Shown here: positions 1 to 5,864 of the stretch, piece by piece | Layout: every line of letters begins with the position of its first letter | How positions within the stretch are numbered: position 1 is the stretch's first letter | Source of the DNA: Sulfitobacter sp. | GTDB taxonomy: Bacteria > Pseudomonadota > Alphaproteobacteria > Rhodobacterales > Rhodobacteraceae | Assembly (NCBI GenBank): GCA_024636405.1 | Contig: JAGXHC010000255.1 | Coordinates: forward strand, 1-17,144 | Length of the DNA stretch: 17,144 nucleotides | Direction: 5' to 3' | The notes under the pieces: generated by a model | What the model was told of the DNA's origin: nothing | What the model saw: only the letters and a program-made list of their open reading frames with translations | Database searches by the model: none | Position numbers and translations under genes: made by a program

Positions 1-113
1 ACCCCCCGCAACGCCGAGACACATAAAGCCAAAGATTAGTCAGGCACTATAAAATATCAGGTGTGGAACGGCAAAAGTGTGCGAACCCAAAATTGAGTAC
101 GAATTCGCAGCAA

Positions 114-133
114 ATGTCCCCCATATGTCCCCC
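114..133. repeat. Two direct copies of a 9-bp motif beside tRNA-His
   Basis: The 9-mer ATGTCCCCC (GGGGGACAT on the minus strand) occurs at 114-122 and again at 125-133, 11 bp apart. This is one helical turn, about 60 bp beyond the 3' end of the tRNA-His gene. Bases 1-120 are about 48% G+C by hand count, below the clearly G+C-rich coding DNA that follows. Closely spaced short direct repeats next to a tRNA 3' end resemble arm-type integrase sites at an island boundary. No integrase gene is visible because the window begins here, so this reading is inference. Confidence 0.4.
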
Positions 134-191
134 AGAAACGGGGCGCGCCGAAGTGCGAGCCGACCAATCCTGCGTAACATACTGATTTTAA

Positions 192-268
192 TGGTACCAC
201 CTCCTGGTCTCGAACCAGGGACCTCCTGATCCACAATCAGGCGCTCTAACCAACTGAGCTAAGGCGGC
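192..268 (-). tRNA. tRNA-His (GTG anticodon)
   Basis: This is a complete 77-nt cloverleaf read on the minus strand. It has a 7-bp acceptor stem beginning GCCGCCT, a D arm, and a 5-bp anticodon stem CCTGA/TCAGG holding loop TTGTGGA with anticodon GTG. The T arm has loop TTCGAGA and the 3' CCA is encoded. Two identity features are unusual for tRNA-His: the base before G1 is T, so the G-1 found in most bacteria is not encoded, and the discriminator is A73 with a G1-U72 pair. Loss of G-1 with U72/A73 is an established trait of a large alphaproteobacterial clade and supports the taxonomic placement. Its 3' end faces the left edge of the window, a common integration site for islands. Confidence 0.97.
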
Positions 269-688
269 ACTGGTGCGGATTTAGCGGCCACGCGGACAGA
301 TTGCAAGAGGTTCCGGACCACAAGTTGATGGTTCAGGTCCGATCGCCATCGGGTTCCCCGCAGGGACCCCGCGGATTTGTCAGAATCAGATCCGATGTGA
401 CGACCACGCGCAGTGCCCGGCGGCGCCTGACGCCATGGCCCGTCGCGCAAAACATGCAGCCTCAAGGCCAGTATTACAAAGATGTGGTCAAAACCGTTGT
501 CTCGCGGGCACATCGCCCCGCAGACAAAGCGCAATAGATTGATGCGTTGTGGCACCGGCCCGACACGATCAGCCGCAACAGAATTGCGGTTCATTGCGGC
601 GTTGCTGCGCATATGTTGCCTGCAAGCGCGCTTGCCTTTCAGGCGGCGTCGCGCTAGCGATAAGGCCCATCCAGAGGCGGAGAAAATC
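269..688. other. Gene-free stretch between tRNA-His and the DUF6324 gene
   Basis: I see no convincing gene in these 420 bases. Open frames on both strands lack family resemblance and sensible starts. The stretch holds the likely tRNA promoter, small hairpins at 314-341 (CGGACC/GGTCCG) and 339-352 (CCGAT/ATCGG), and a perfect 14-bp palindrome GCAAGCGCGCTTGC at 622-635. The palindrome lies about 55 bp upstream of the DUF6324 start and could be an operator, but this is a guess. Confidence 0.5.
278..306 (-). promoter_or_regulatory. Possible promoter of tRNA-His
   Basis: On the minus strand, TTGCAA (301-306) and TAAATC (278-283) are separated by 17 bp, and the -10-like element ends 9 bp before the mature tRNA 5' end. 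Both hexamers are only partial matches to the sigma70 consensus. Position and spacing are the main support. Confidence 0.3.
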
Positions 689-892
689 ATGGGCATCGAC
701 ACCGAACGCGACATTGAGGCGAACCTTCAGATCGGCCCCACCGATAAAGGCATGGTGCGGCTATTTGTCGAGGGTGGCGGCGTGGAGCTTCCGATGGATT
801 TCACCCCCGACGAAGCCGTCGAGATCGCCGAGGAAATCATGGCCGCCGCGCACCGTGCCGGGGCCAAGGGCGGCGGCAAAAAACCGCGCTGA
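689..892 (+). CDS. DUF6324 family small protein
   Basis: This encodes a 67-residue acidic protein starting MGIDTERDIEANLQIGPTDK and ending in a basic Gly/Lys tail (GAKGGGKKPR). I recognise the pattern (N-terminal DIEANLQIGPTDKGMVR, then VELPMDF and an EAVEIAEEI helix) as the DUF6324 family common in Rhodobacteraceae. No function is known to me. The start is chosen because GGAG at 679-682 stands 6 nt before ATG 689 and because the family begins here. Longer in-frame extensions upstream give non-family sequence. It is monocistronic and convergent with mmcB. The predicted fold is a short strand-rich core followed by one helix, without signal peptide, membrane segment or cysteine. Confidence 0.85.
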   Translation: MGIDTERDIEANLQIGPTDKGMVRLFVEGGGVELPMDFTPDEAVEIAEEIMAAAHRAGAKGGGKKPR

Positions 893-986
893 GCAAAATT
901 CCCCCAGCGTTGATGTAAACGCCTGTGCCTTGCTATAGTCAAACCGCGCGCCACGTCAGCCGCATACCGTTATATCCTGAACCTGA

Positions 987-1466
987 TCAGCCCCAATCCG
1001 GCATCATATCCGGATCGCGCAGCCGATGCAGCCGATGCGCCGCATGGACCGCGAACTTTTGCACCATCACCTTGCGCCGCGCGGGCGCCAGTTTGCTTTC
1101 TGGCCCCATGCGAATGATCTGTGCATCGTAGGCATCACCAATGATCAGCCCGGTTTCGTCCGGCAACAGGTCGGTGGGAAAATGTTCGTCAACGGCCCAA
1201 AAGAACCGATCCGCCCATTCCAGATATCCCTGCCATTTTGCGTCGCCCATGAAATCAGCGCGGCAGGATTTGCATTCCACCACCCAAATCTCGCCCTTGG
1301 GGCCCAACGCCATCACATCCACACGCAGACCGCGCGCAGGAATCAGTTCCTCTACGCAGGCAAAGCCGTGGCTTACCAGATGCCGCGCCACACCACGCGC
1401 CAACAATCGGCCTGGCATCATGCCCATTGGTCCCGTCGGACCGCCTTCAAAGCTCTCATCTGTCAT
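987..1466 (-). CDS. mmcB: MmcB family DNA repair protein
   Basis: This is a 159-residue protein of the MmcB (former DUF1321) family with a PD-(D/E)XK nuclease-like fold. Visible core residues are D50 in RGLRVDVM, E64 and K66 in WVVECKS, and a following Q79/Y81 helix. The product is thought to be a nuclease-like factor for repair of mitomycin C damage; in Caulobacter mmcB is SOS-induced and needed for mitomycin resistance. The start at 1466 (MTDESF) is preferred over an upstream ATG at 1502, because the extra codons would run through the SOS box and -10 element. There is no Shine-Dalgarno before 1466, and the predicted transcription start falls on the A of the ATG, suggesting a leaderless mRNA. 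It is divergent from the membrane protein gene at 1576. Confidence 0.88.
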   Translation of the reverse strand: MTDESFEGGPTGPMGMMPGRLLARGVARHLVSHGFACVEELIPARGLRVDVMALGPKGEIWVVECKSCRADFMGDAKWQGYLEWADRFFWAVDEHFPTDLLPDETGLIIGDAYDAQIIRMGPESKLAPARRKVMVQKFAVHAAHRLHRLRDPDMMPDWG

Positions 1467-1468
1467 GG

Positions 1469-1502
1469 GTTCAAAATATGAACATTTCATGAACATTGGC
1501 AA
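1469..1502 (-). promoter_or_regulatory. SOS (LexA) box inside the mmcB promoter
   Basis: On the minus strand the sequence holds GTTC-N7-GTTC (1494-1480), the direct-repeat LexA site established for alphaproteobacteria. A third, inverted half-site follows at the same interval (GAAC, 1472-1469), giving GTTC-N7-GTTC-N7-GAAC. The box lies between a -35-like TTGCCA (1502-1497) and a -10-like TATTTT (1478-1473), with 18-bp spacing, so LexA would occlude RNA polymerase. The distance from TATTTT to ATG is 6 nt, which places +1 on the start codon. Confidence 0.8.
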
Positions 1503-1518
1503 GACCCGGATGCAGCCA

Positions 1519-1547
1519 TTGGTATTTCGCCGCGCCCCGCCTATCTT
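1519..1547 (+). promoter_or_regulatory. Possible promoter of the membrane protein/ClpP-like operon
   Basis: TTGGTA (1519-1524) and TATCTT (1542-1547) are spaced 17 bp, each matching four of six consensus bases. Transcription would start near 1554, leaving a short leader containing the strong GGGGGAG ribosome-binding site. It is separate from the mmcB SOS box, which lies about 25 bp upstream of this -35. Confidence 0.35.
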
Positions 1548-1575
1548 CTAGACCTGTGGGACGGGGGAGATATCC

Positions 1576-2889
1576 ATGACAGACCGGCAGCCGATGACTG
1601 AACACCAGGCACGCGGCGTCCGCTATGCGCGCGAGCTTGAGGGGCATCTTACCTGGCTCGATACGTTTTCGGGCACAGCTTTGGGGGTGCTGGCGGTGGC
1701 GTCGGGCATCTATACCTATCTTGGGGTGTCCTCATTGCTGGATGACAATGGCGCGATGTCGGCCTTCGCCGCGATCGCCTATTCGGTCGCTGTGTCAGTG
1801 GGCATTTTTGTGTTCTGGTCATACATGCTGCGGCTTTTTCCGGCCGTGCGCGGTGCGCGGGCGCGCATGGGGCTGCTGGGTGCAATGGGGCTGGGATCGG
1901 TTGCCATCATTGCGATGTCCAGTTGGCTCAATGCCGCCGCCCTTGCCGGGTCCGCAGCGGTAGAACAGCACCTCGCCAAGACGGTGCAGGAATACCAATC
2001 CTCGCTTGAGCGGGCACATGAAATTGCATTGTCCGCCCAAGGGCTTGAGAGGGACGTGGCCCGCGTGCGCCAAAGCTTTGAGGATCTCAGCGAACAAGAG
2101 GCCGCCGGCAGCCTGTCGGGCCTTGCCGGACGCGGTGCGGTGTTTCGTGTACTTCGTCAGAAATCAGCAGAACTGGCAGGACTTGAGGCGCAGATTGCCA
2201 CCCAGACACCGCTGGTCAGCGCCGCCTTTATGGAGGGCAACCAGATCCTTAGCCGGATGCGCGCCCTGACGGTGGAACCGGGCCCCGTCGAGACCCGCTC
2301 GGTCGAGTTTTCCGAACAGGCCGTACGCCTTGCCGGGTTGATCACCCAGTTACGCCAGCTGTCCGTTGCGGCACTGGTGGAGCGGGCGGCGCAAGACCTT
2401 TCCGCCTCTGTCGTCTTGCCGGAACTGGATGGCAATACCGCCGAAAACCGCGGCGCTCAGGGGGCCACGATCACTTCCGTGCTGCAGGTGCTGGCACAGC
2501 GCGCCGCCACGCTTGAGCGTGCAGCACAGGTTGTGCAGGCCATGCCGCCGCCGACCGAAACCACCTATACCCCGATCTCCAGCGCGGATGCCGTGATCCT
2601 TTATGCCCGCAATTTTGTGCCCTCATGGGCGGGCGCCATCGCGATTGATCTGCTGCCGGCCGTGCTGGTGTTCATCCTTGCCATCACCCAAGGCGCGATC
2701 CGGTCCGGCCGCGAAGGCGCCGCCGTCGAAGACACGCTGACGCTGGCAGAATTGCGCGCGGCACTTGCCGCCGTCCGCGACGTTGAATTGGCGATGCACA
2801 TCCCTGAACCCGGCAAAACCGATGTGCCGGACCGCGCGCCGGTCAAATCCGATCCGCCCTCCCACGTCACACCGATCAAGGCGACATGA
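1576..2889 (+). CDS. Hypothetical 4-TM membrane protein with large helical extracytoplasmic domain
   Basis: This encodes a 437-residue protein that I do not recognise beyond 'conserved membrane protein'. Hydrophobic segments are visible at about 33-55, 62-85, 99-124 and 352-375. The basic loop RLFPAVRGARAR (86-97) between TM2 and TM3 argues for a cytoplasmic N terminus. That puts residues 125-350 in the periplasm and the C-terminal tail (376-437) in the cytoplasm. The periplasmic part is rich in Ala/Leu/Glu/Gln heptad-like helices (about 125-175, 195-235, 245-280, 300-322), as in a coiled-coil or sensor domain. The ATG follows GGGGGAG at a good distance. The stop overlaps the start of the next gene (ATGA), so the two products are probably made together. 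The topology is inference. Confidence 0.8.
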   Translation: MTDRQPMTEHQARGVRYARELEGHLTWLDTFSGTALGVLAVASGIYTYLGVSSLLDDNGAMSAFAAIAYSVAVSVGIFVFWSYMLRLFPAVRGARARMGLLGAMGLGSVAIIAMSSWLNAAALAGSAAVEQHLAKTVQEYQSSLERAHEIALSAQGLERDVARVRQSFEDLSEQEAAGSLSGLAGRGAVFRVLRQKSAELAGLEAQIATQTPLVSAAFMEGNQILSRMRALTVEPGPVETRSVEFSEQAVRLAGLITQLRQLSVAALVERAAQDLSASVVLPELDGNTAENRGAQGATITSVLQVLAQRAATLERAAQVVQAMPPPTETTYTPISSADAVILYARNFVPSWAGAIAIDLLPAVLVFILAITQGAIRSGREGAAVEDTLTLAELRAALAAVRDVELAMHIPEPGKTDVPDRAPVKSDPPSHVTPIKAT

Positions 2890-3650
2890 CCGAGGTCACG
2901 GATACACCGCGCCGCCGCAGCCCGGTCGCGCGCATCCTGACGGGTGTGCTCTTGTTCCAGCTGGGACTGGCGGTGATGCTGTTCTGGGGGGATATTCGCG
3001 ATGGTCTGCGCCTGCCCGGTTTCAGTCCGCGCGCGCCCTCCCTGACAGAGCCGATCCGCCCCGGCGACCAGACCCGGCGCTTTCGCGAGGACCGCGCCCC
3101 TGCGCCCGGACGCCCGATGCCCACCACCGCCCTGCCCGACCGCCTGATGCTGACCCCGATACTCGCGGGCACAGCAGCCCTGCTGGAGGGTGCCATCGTG
3201 CCCGGCGATGCAGAGCGGATCGCCAAGCAACTTGACGCGCTGACGCCCACCCCTGAACGCGTGATCCTGAACTCCCCCGGTGGGTCGGTGCGCGATGCGC
3301 TGGCGCTTGGTCGGCACCTGCGCGACATGGGGCTGAATACCGCCCTGCGCGATGGCGACATCTGCTATTCCGCCTGCCCCTATCTGCTGGCGTCCGGCGT
3401 CGCGCGCGATATCCCTGATACGGCCTATGTCGGCGTGCATCAGCACTATTTCGGCCAGAGCACATTGTTGCCCGCGTTTGTCGCAGTCGAAGACATCCAG
3501 CGCGGCCAAGGCGAGGTGATGGCCTACCTTGATGACATGGGCATCAACCCACTGGTGATGCGTCATGCGCTGGTGACACCGCCGGATGAAATCTATGTTT
3601 TGCTCCCAGAGGAGCTGCGGGCTTACGGTTTTATCAAACAATCTGAATGA
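2886..3650 (+). CDS. Membrane-anchored ClpP/crotonase-fold periplasmic protein (putative serine protease)
   Basis: This is a 254-residue protein with a basic N terminus, one membrane anchor at about 17-35, a Pro/Arg-rich linker (45-85) and a ClpP-like domain. Diagnostic elements are strand-loop ILNSPGGSV (127-135), the oxyanion-type glycine loop, and CYSACPYLLASG (160-171), where S162 sits where the catalytic serine of COG3904-type ClpP-class proteins lies. Candidate catalytic histidines follow at H185/H187 (VGVHQHYFG). The likely location is the periplasmic face of the inner membrane. It overlaps the preceding membrane-protein gene by 4 nt (ATGA), pointing to a coupled pair, perhaps protease plus membrane partner or substrate. 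Proteolytic activity is inferred from the motifs; a non-proteolytic crotonase-fold role is possible. Confidence 0.8.
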   Translation: MTEVTDTPRRRSPVARILTGVLLFQLGLAVMLFWGDIRDGLRLPGFSPRAPSLTEPIRPGDQTRRFREDRAPAPGRPMPTTALPDRLMLTPILAGTAALLEGAIVPGDAERIAKQLDALTPTPERVILNSPGGSVRDALALGRHLRDMGLNTALRDGDICYSACPYLLASGVARDIPDTAYVGVHQHYFGQSTLLPAFVAVEDIQRGQGEVMAYLDDMGINPLVMRHALVTPPDEIYVLLPEELRAYGFIKQSE

Positions 3651-3685
3651 CTTGACCCGCATAATTCATGTTGAAACGGCACGCC

Positions 3686-3734
3686 TTGACATGATACCTT
3701 TTAGTATCTAATTATTATAGTACCAAAAGGTACT
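3686..3734 (+). promoter_or_regulatory. Promoter with two dyad operators upstream of the ArsR-type gene
   Basis: A consensus -35 TTGACA lies at 3686-3691. Two related inverted repeats follow: GATAC-N6-GTATC (3693-3708) and AGTACC-AAAA-GGTACT (3719-3734, perfect 6-bp arms). Both share the core TACC(T/A)TTT or its complement, so one dimeric regulator could bind both. The best -10 match, TATTAT (3713-3718), lies 21 bp from TTGACA, longer than usual, and is flanked by the two dyads. Autoregulation by the adjacent ArsR-type protein is the likely reading. Confidence 0.6.
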
Positions 3735-3756
3735 ACGATGAGGAACACTGTCGCTT

Positions 3757-4077
3757 ATGCCACCCTCAGAACAACTCACCTTTCGCGCTTTGGCCGACCC
3801 CACCCGCCGGGATATCCTGCGGTTGCTGCGCAGACGGGACATGGCCATTGGCGATGTCGCCGGGCGCTTTGACATGACCCGCGCGGCGGTCAAGAAGCAC
3901 CTCACGATGCTCAGCGACGCAGGGTTGATCACGGTGACCCCAAAGGGCCGCGAACGCATCAACAGTATCAATCCGGGCGGGTTCGCGCCCGTGCTAAGCT
4001 GGCTCGAATCCTTCGATACATTCTGGGACGGGCATCTGGGCACCCTCAAATCCACCATCGAAAAGGACATCACATGA
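3757..4077 (+). CDS. ArsR-family winged-helix transcriptional regulator
   Basis: This is a 106-residue single-domain regulator. It has the family start LTFRALADPTRRDILRLLRR (7-26), then the helix-turn-helix at about 31-58 with recognition helix TRAAVKKHLTML (41-52), and the wing with ITVTPKGRERI (58-68). There are no cysteines, so it is not a thiol-based metal sensor. It belongs to the subgroup paired with SRPBCC (AHSA1-like) proteins. The ATG at 3757 follows AGGAA (3741-3745) at a rather long 11-nt spacing. The stop overlaps the next start (ATGA). Two dyads just upstream fit an autorepressor; the inducing signal is unknown. Confidence 0.9.
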   Translation: MPPSEQLTFRALADPTRRDILRLLRRRDMAIGDVAGRFDMTRAAVKKHLTMLSDAGLITVTPKGRERINSINPGGFAPVLSWLESFDTFWDGHLGTLKSTIEKDIT

Positions 4078-4493
4078 CGATCACCCTGCACAAATCCATC
4101 CTGCTACGCGCCGCCCCGACGCTGGTCTGGGACTATCTTACCCTGCCCGACAAGATTGCCACATGGTTCCACGCGCCCAAGGCACCGCTGACCGAAGGCG
4201 GCAAGCTGGCGCTTTATGGTGCAGAAAGCGGCGATATGATCTGTTGGGGCGAGGTCCGCATCGCCCGTGCCCCGGAATATCTGGAATATATCTTTACGAT
4301 CAAACCCATGGGCGATGCCGTCAGCACCGTGAAATGGGCGCTGAATCCCGTGGCGGGCGGCACCCAACTGGTGCTGGAACACGCGGACCTGCCCGAAGGC
4401 GGCGCGGGCTTTGATCTGGGCCTTGCGCTTGACAAGGGGTGGGAAAACCACATGGGACAGATGCGCGACGAAATTATCGGTCTCGCGGCGTAA
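4074..4493 (+). CDS. SRPBCC (AHSA1-like) domain protein
   Basis: This is a 139-residue protein of the START/Bet v1-like SRPBCC superfamily. Family hallmarks are the N-terminal strand and helix with AAPTLVWDYLTLPDKIATWF (13-32), a Gly-rich turn after TEGGKLALYG, a WGEV strand, a central WALNPVAGGTQLVLEHADLP segment (104-123), and a long C-terminal helix beginning DKGWENHM. The fold forms a hydrophobic cavity; ligand and role are unknown. It is cotranscribed with the ArsR-type gene through a 4-nt overlap, the usual arrangement for this pair, so it may bind or remove the regulator's signal. There is no signal peptide, so it should be cytoplasmic. Confidence 0.87.
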   Translation: MTITLHKSILLRAAPTLVWDYLTLPDKIATWFHAPKAPLTEGGKLALYGAESGDMICWGEVRIARAPEYLEYIFTIKPMGDAVSTVKWALNPVAGGTQLVLEHADLPEGGAGFDLGLALDKGWENHMGQMRDEIIGLAA

Positions 4494-4539
4494 CCCCCTT
4501 GTCGCAGCACGCTCGCGGCCCTATTTGTTAGATTGTGAC

Positions 4540-4702
4540 GGGTTCTGCCCTGTTCGTGTGACGTTACATTCCAGTGGCCTTACGCAAATCCGAGGGAGCT
4601 GGCTCTGTGCGAGCCCTGGTTCGTTTAACCGGCGCCCACCTGTACATACAGGTCCTCGGGAATAATAAAACTGACCGGCAGGGTGGTCCCGTCACACATC
4701 CC
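4540..4702 (+). ncRNA. Structured RNA, probable 6S RNA (ssrS-like)
   Basis: No protein fits these bases, but the plus strand folds in a 6S-like way. A distant 8-bp helix closes the element (GTGTGACG 4556-4563 with CGTCACAC 4690-4697), followed by CCA/TGG (4571-4573 with 4684-4686) and GCC/GGC (4577-4579 with 4677-4679). An unpaired bubble follows (TTACGCAAA on one side, AATAATAAAACTGA on the other), then an apical helix CCGAGG/CCTCGG (4590-4595 with 4654-4659). The apical part carries hairpins GGCTC/GAGCC, CTGGTT/AACCGG and ACCTGT/ACAGGT. The motifs TGTTCG near the 5' end and AAAACTG in the 3' bubble strand also occur in E. coli 6S RNA. A G-U pair in the second hairpin favours the plus strand. 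A weak promoter TTGTCG-N17-TATTTG (4499-4527) would start it near 4534. 6S RNA sequesters sigma70 RNA polymerase. Boundaries are approximate. Confidence 0.55.
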
Positions 4703-4707
4703 TTAGC

Positions 4708-4738
4708 AAAAAATACGCAAGGCCCCCGGCAGGGAGCC
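4708..4738 (-). terminator. Intrinsic terminator of the rib-nusB operon
   Basis: On the minus strand, a 7-bp stem GGCTCCC/GGGGGCC (one T-G wobble) with loop TGCC occupies 4738-4721. It is followed after a short spacer by six T residues (4713-4708). It lies about 90 bp beyond the nusB stop. On the plus strand the wobble becomes an A-C mismatch and there is no T tract, so it works in the nusB direction. Confidence 0.6.
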
Positions 4739-4829
4739 GTTAATGTGCATTGACCCCGCATTATTTACCCAAGTGTATTCAAGCCGTTCTCAGACGATCT
4801 TGATTACTTTTCACGCGTTTCAGCCTGCA

Positions 4830-5312
4830 TCAGAACGCTTCTGGTCGCGCCTCGCGCGCCATATGGTCAAGGACGGCATTAACAAAGCTTGGTTCCTTGC
4901 TGTCGGGAAAGAAGGCCCGTGCCACGTCCACATATTCGGTGATCACAACTTTTGGCGGCGTGCCGGTGTCGCGCAACTCTGCGCCCGCAGCGCGAAACAG
5001 CGCGCGCAATGTGGGGTCAATGCGCGCAATCGGCCATTTGGCCACCAGCGCGCGGTCGGTCAACTGGTCAATCGCGGCCTGATGATTAACCGCCACGTCC
5101 AATACCTGAGCAAAATGAGTGACGTCGCCGTCCTGCATTTCCTCACCCTCATAGACCGCGCCAAAGCGGTGTTCGAGAAATTCGTTGCGCACCCAATCAA
5201 CGGTCTGGCTGGAGTGTTCCATCTGGAAAAGCGCCTGCACGGCATAGAGCCGGGCCGCCGATTTCATCTTGCGTTTGAGGTTGCCGGACAGCCCGGCAGG
5301 GGTCGAAGTCAT
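4830..5312 (-). CDS. nusB: Transcription antitermination factor NusB
   Basis: This is a 160-residue all-helical protein with the NusB hallmarks: SAARLYAVQALFQME (18-32), WPIARIDPTLRALFRAAGAEL (93-113), and the C-terminal PPKVVITEYVDVARAFFPDSKEPSFVNAVLD (119-149). NusB binds boxA RNA together with NusE (ribosomal protein S10) in rRNA antitermination complexes. The length is slightly above E. coli NusB because of about 15 extra N-terminal residues. Its ATG overlaps the ribH stop (ATGA, 5309-5312), so translation is coupled. The ribH-nusB pairing is widely conserved. It is the last gene of the minus-strand riboflavin operon and is followed by an intrinsic terminator. Confidence 0.96.
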   Translation of the reverse strand: MTSTPAGLSGNLKRKMKSAARLYAVQALFQMEHSSQTVDWVRNEFLEHRFGAVYEGEEMQDGDVTHFAQVLDVAVNHQAAIDQLTDRALVAKWPIARIDPTLRALFRAAGAELRDTGTPPKVVITEYVDVARAFFPDSKEPSFVNAVLDHMAREARPEAF

Positions 5313-5860
5313 GCGCTGTGTGATCCATCATTTTCGCCGGCCATCAACGTGTCCTGCCCGAACGGCTTGAACCCGATGCCCTTGCTTTGGCTGCCCCACT
5401 TACGGGCCAGAGCGATCAGATGCAAGGCCGCTGCGGCCGCGCCGCCGCCCTTGTTCTGGTCCTCAGGATCGGCGCGCACGTTTGCCTGTTCGCGGTTTTC
5501 GACGGTCAGAATGCCATTGCCGATGCACAATCCCTGAAGTCCCAACAGTTGCAACGCGCGGCTGCTGTCGTTGCATACCGTTTCATAATGCGTCGTCTCC
5601 CCCCGGATGACGCACCCAAGCGCCACATAGCCATCGAAGTTGCTGCGCCGGTCGGAAATGCCGATGGCTGTGGGGATCTCCAGCGCGCCGGGCATTTCCA
5701 CGACGTCCCATGTGGCGCCTGCGGCCTCCAGTTCGGCCTTGGCACCGGTCAGCAGCCTTCCCGCGATATCACTGTAATAAGGCGACACCACGATCAGCAC
5801 CTTCACGGGTTTGTCGAAGGTGGGGCGCGGCATGATGGTATGTTCGGCATTGGCAGCCAT
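5309..5860 (-). CDS. ribH: 6,7-dimethyl-8-ribityllumazine synthase
   Basis: This is a 183-residue lumazine synthase, which condenses 5-amino-6-ribitylamino-uracil with 3,4-dihydroxy-2-butanone 4-phosphate, the penultimate step of riboflavin synthesis. It usually forms icosahedral or pentameric assemblies. Visible landmarks are VVSPYYSDIAGRLL (24-37), MPGALEIP (56-63), the catalytic segment IRGETTHYETV (85-95) with H91, IGNGILTVENREQA (113-126), and NKGGGAAAAAL (136-146). The start at 5860 is chosen because the ribB stop is 4 nt upstream and a GGAG-type site (5868-5872) precedes it. An alternative ATG at 5833 would remove a nonconserved leader. It overlaps nusB by 4 nt. Confidence 0.96.
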   Translation of the reverse strand: MAANAEHTIMPRPTFDKPVKVLIVVSPYYSDIAGRLLTGAKAELEAAGATWDVVEMPGALEIPTAIGISDRRSNFDGYVALGCVIRGETTHYETVCNDSSRALQLLGLQGLCIGNGILTVENREQANVRADPEDQNKGGGAAAAALHLIALARKWGSQSKGIGFKPFGQDTLMAGENDGSHSA

Positions 5861-5864
5861 GGTA

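Noticed and set aside
259..714. Long overlapping open frames on both strands beside the tRNA
   Set aside because: They are low-complexity, Arg-rich translations typical of noncoding high-G+C DNA, and none matches a family I recognise.
910..939. Plus-strand promoter-like TTGATG-N18-TATAGT between the DUF6324 gene and mmcB
   Set aside because: Nothing codes downstream on that strand; it would only yield an antisense RNA to mmcB, with no further support.
979..989. TGAACCTGATC, identical to the conserved core of TPP riboswitches
   Set aside because: No CTGAGA element or matching stems lie nearby, and no thiamine gene follows; it straddles the 3' end of mmcB.
4590..4659. Cloverleaf-like junction that might be a degenerate tRNA
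   Set aside because: There is no T-loop consensus, wrong arm and loop sizes and no CCA; it fits better as the apical part of a larger 6S-like fold.
4750..4779. Plus-strand promoter-like TTGACC-N18-TGTATT downstream of nusB
   Set aside because: No plus-strand gene follows; the next genes are all on the minus strand.
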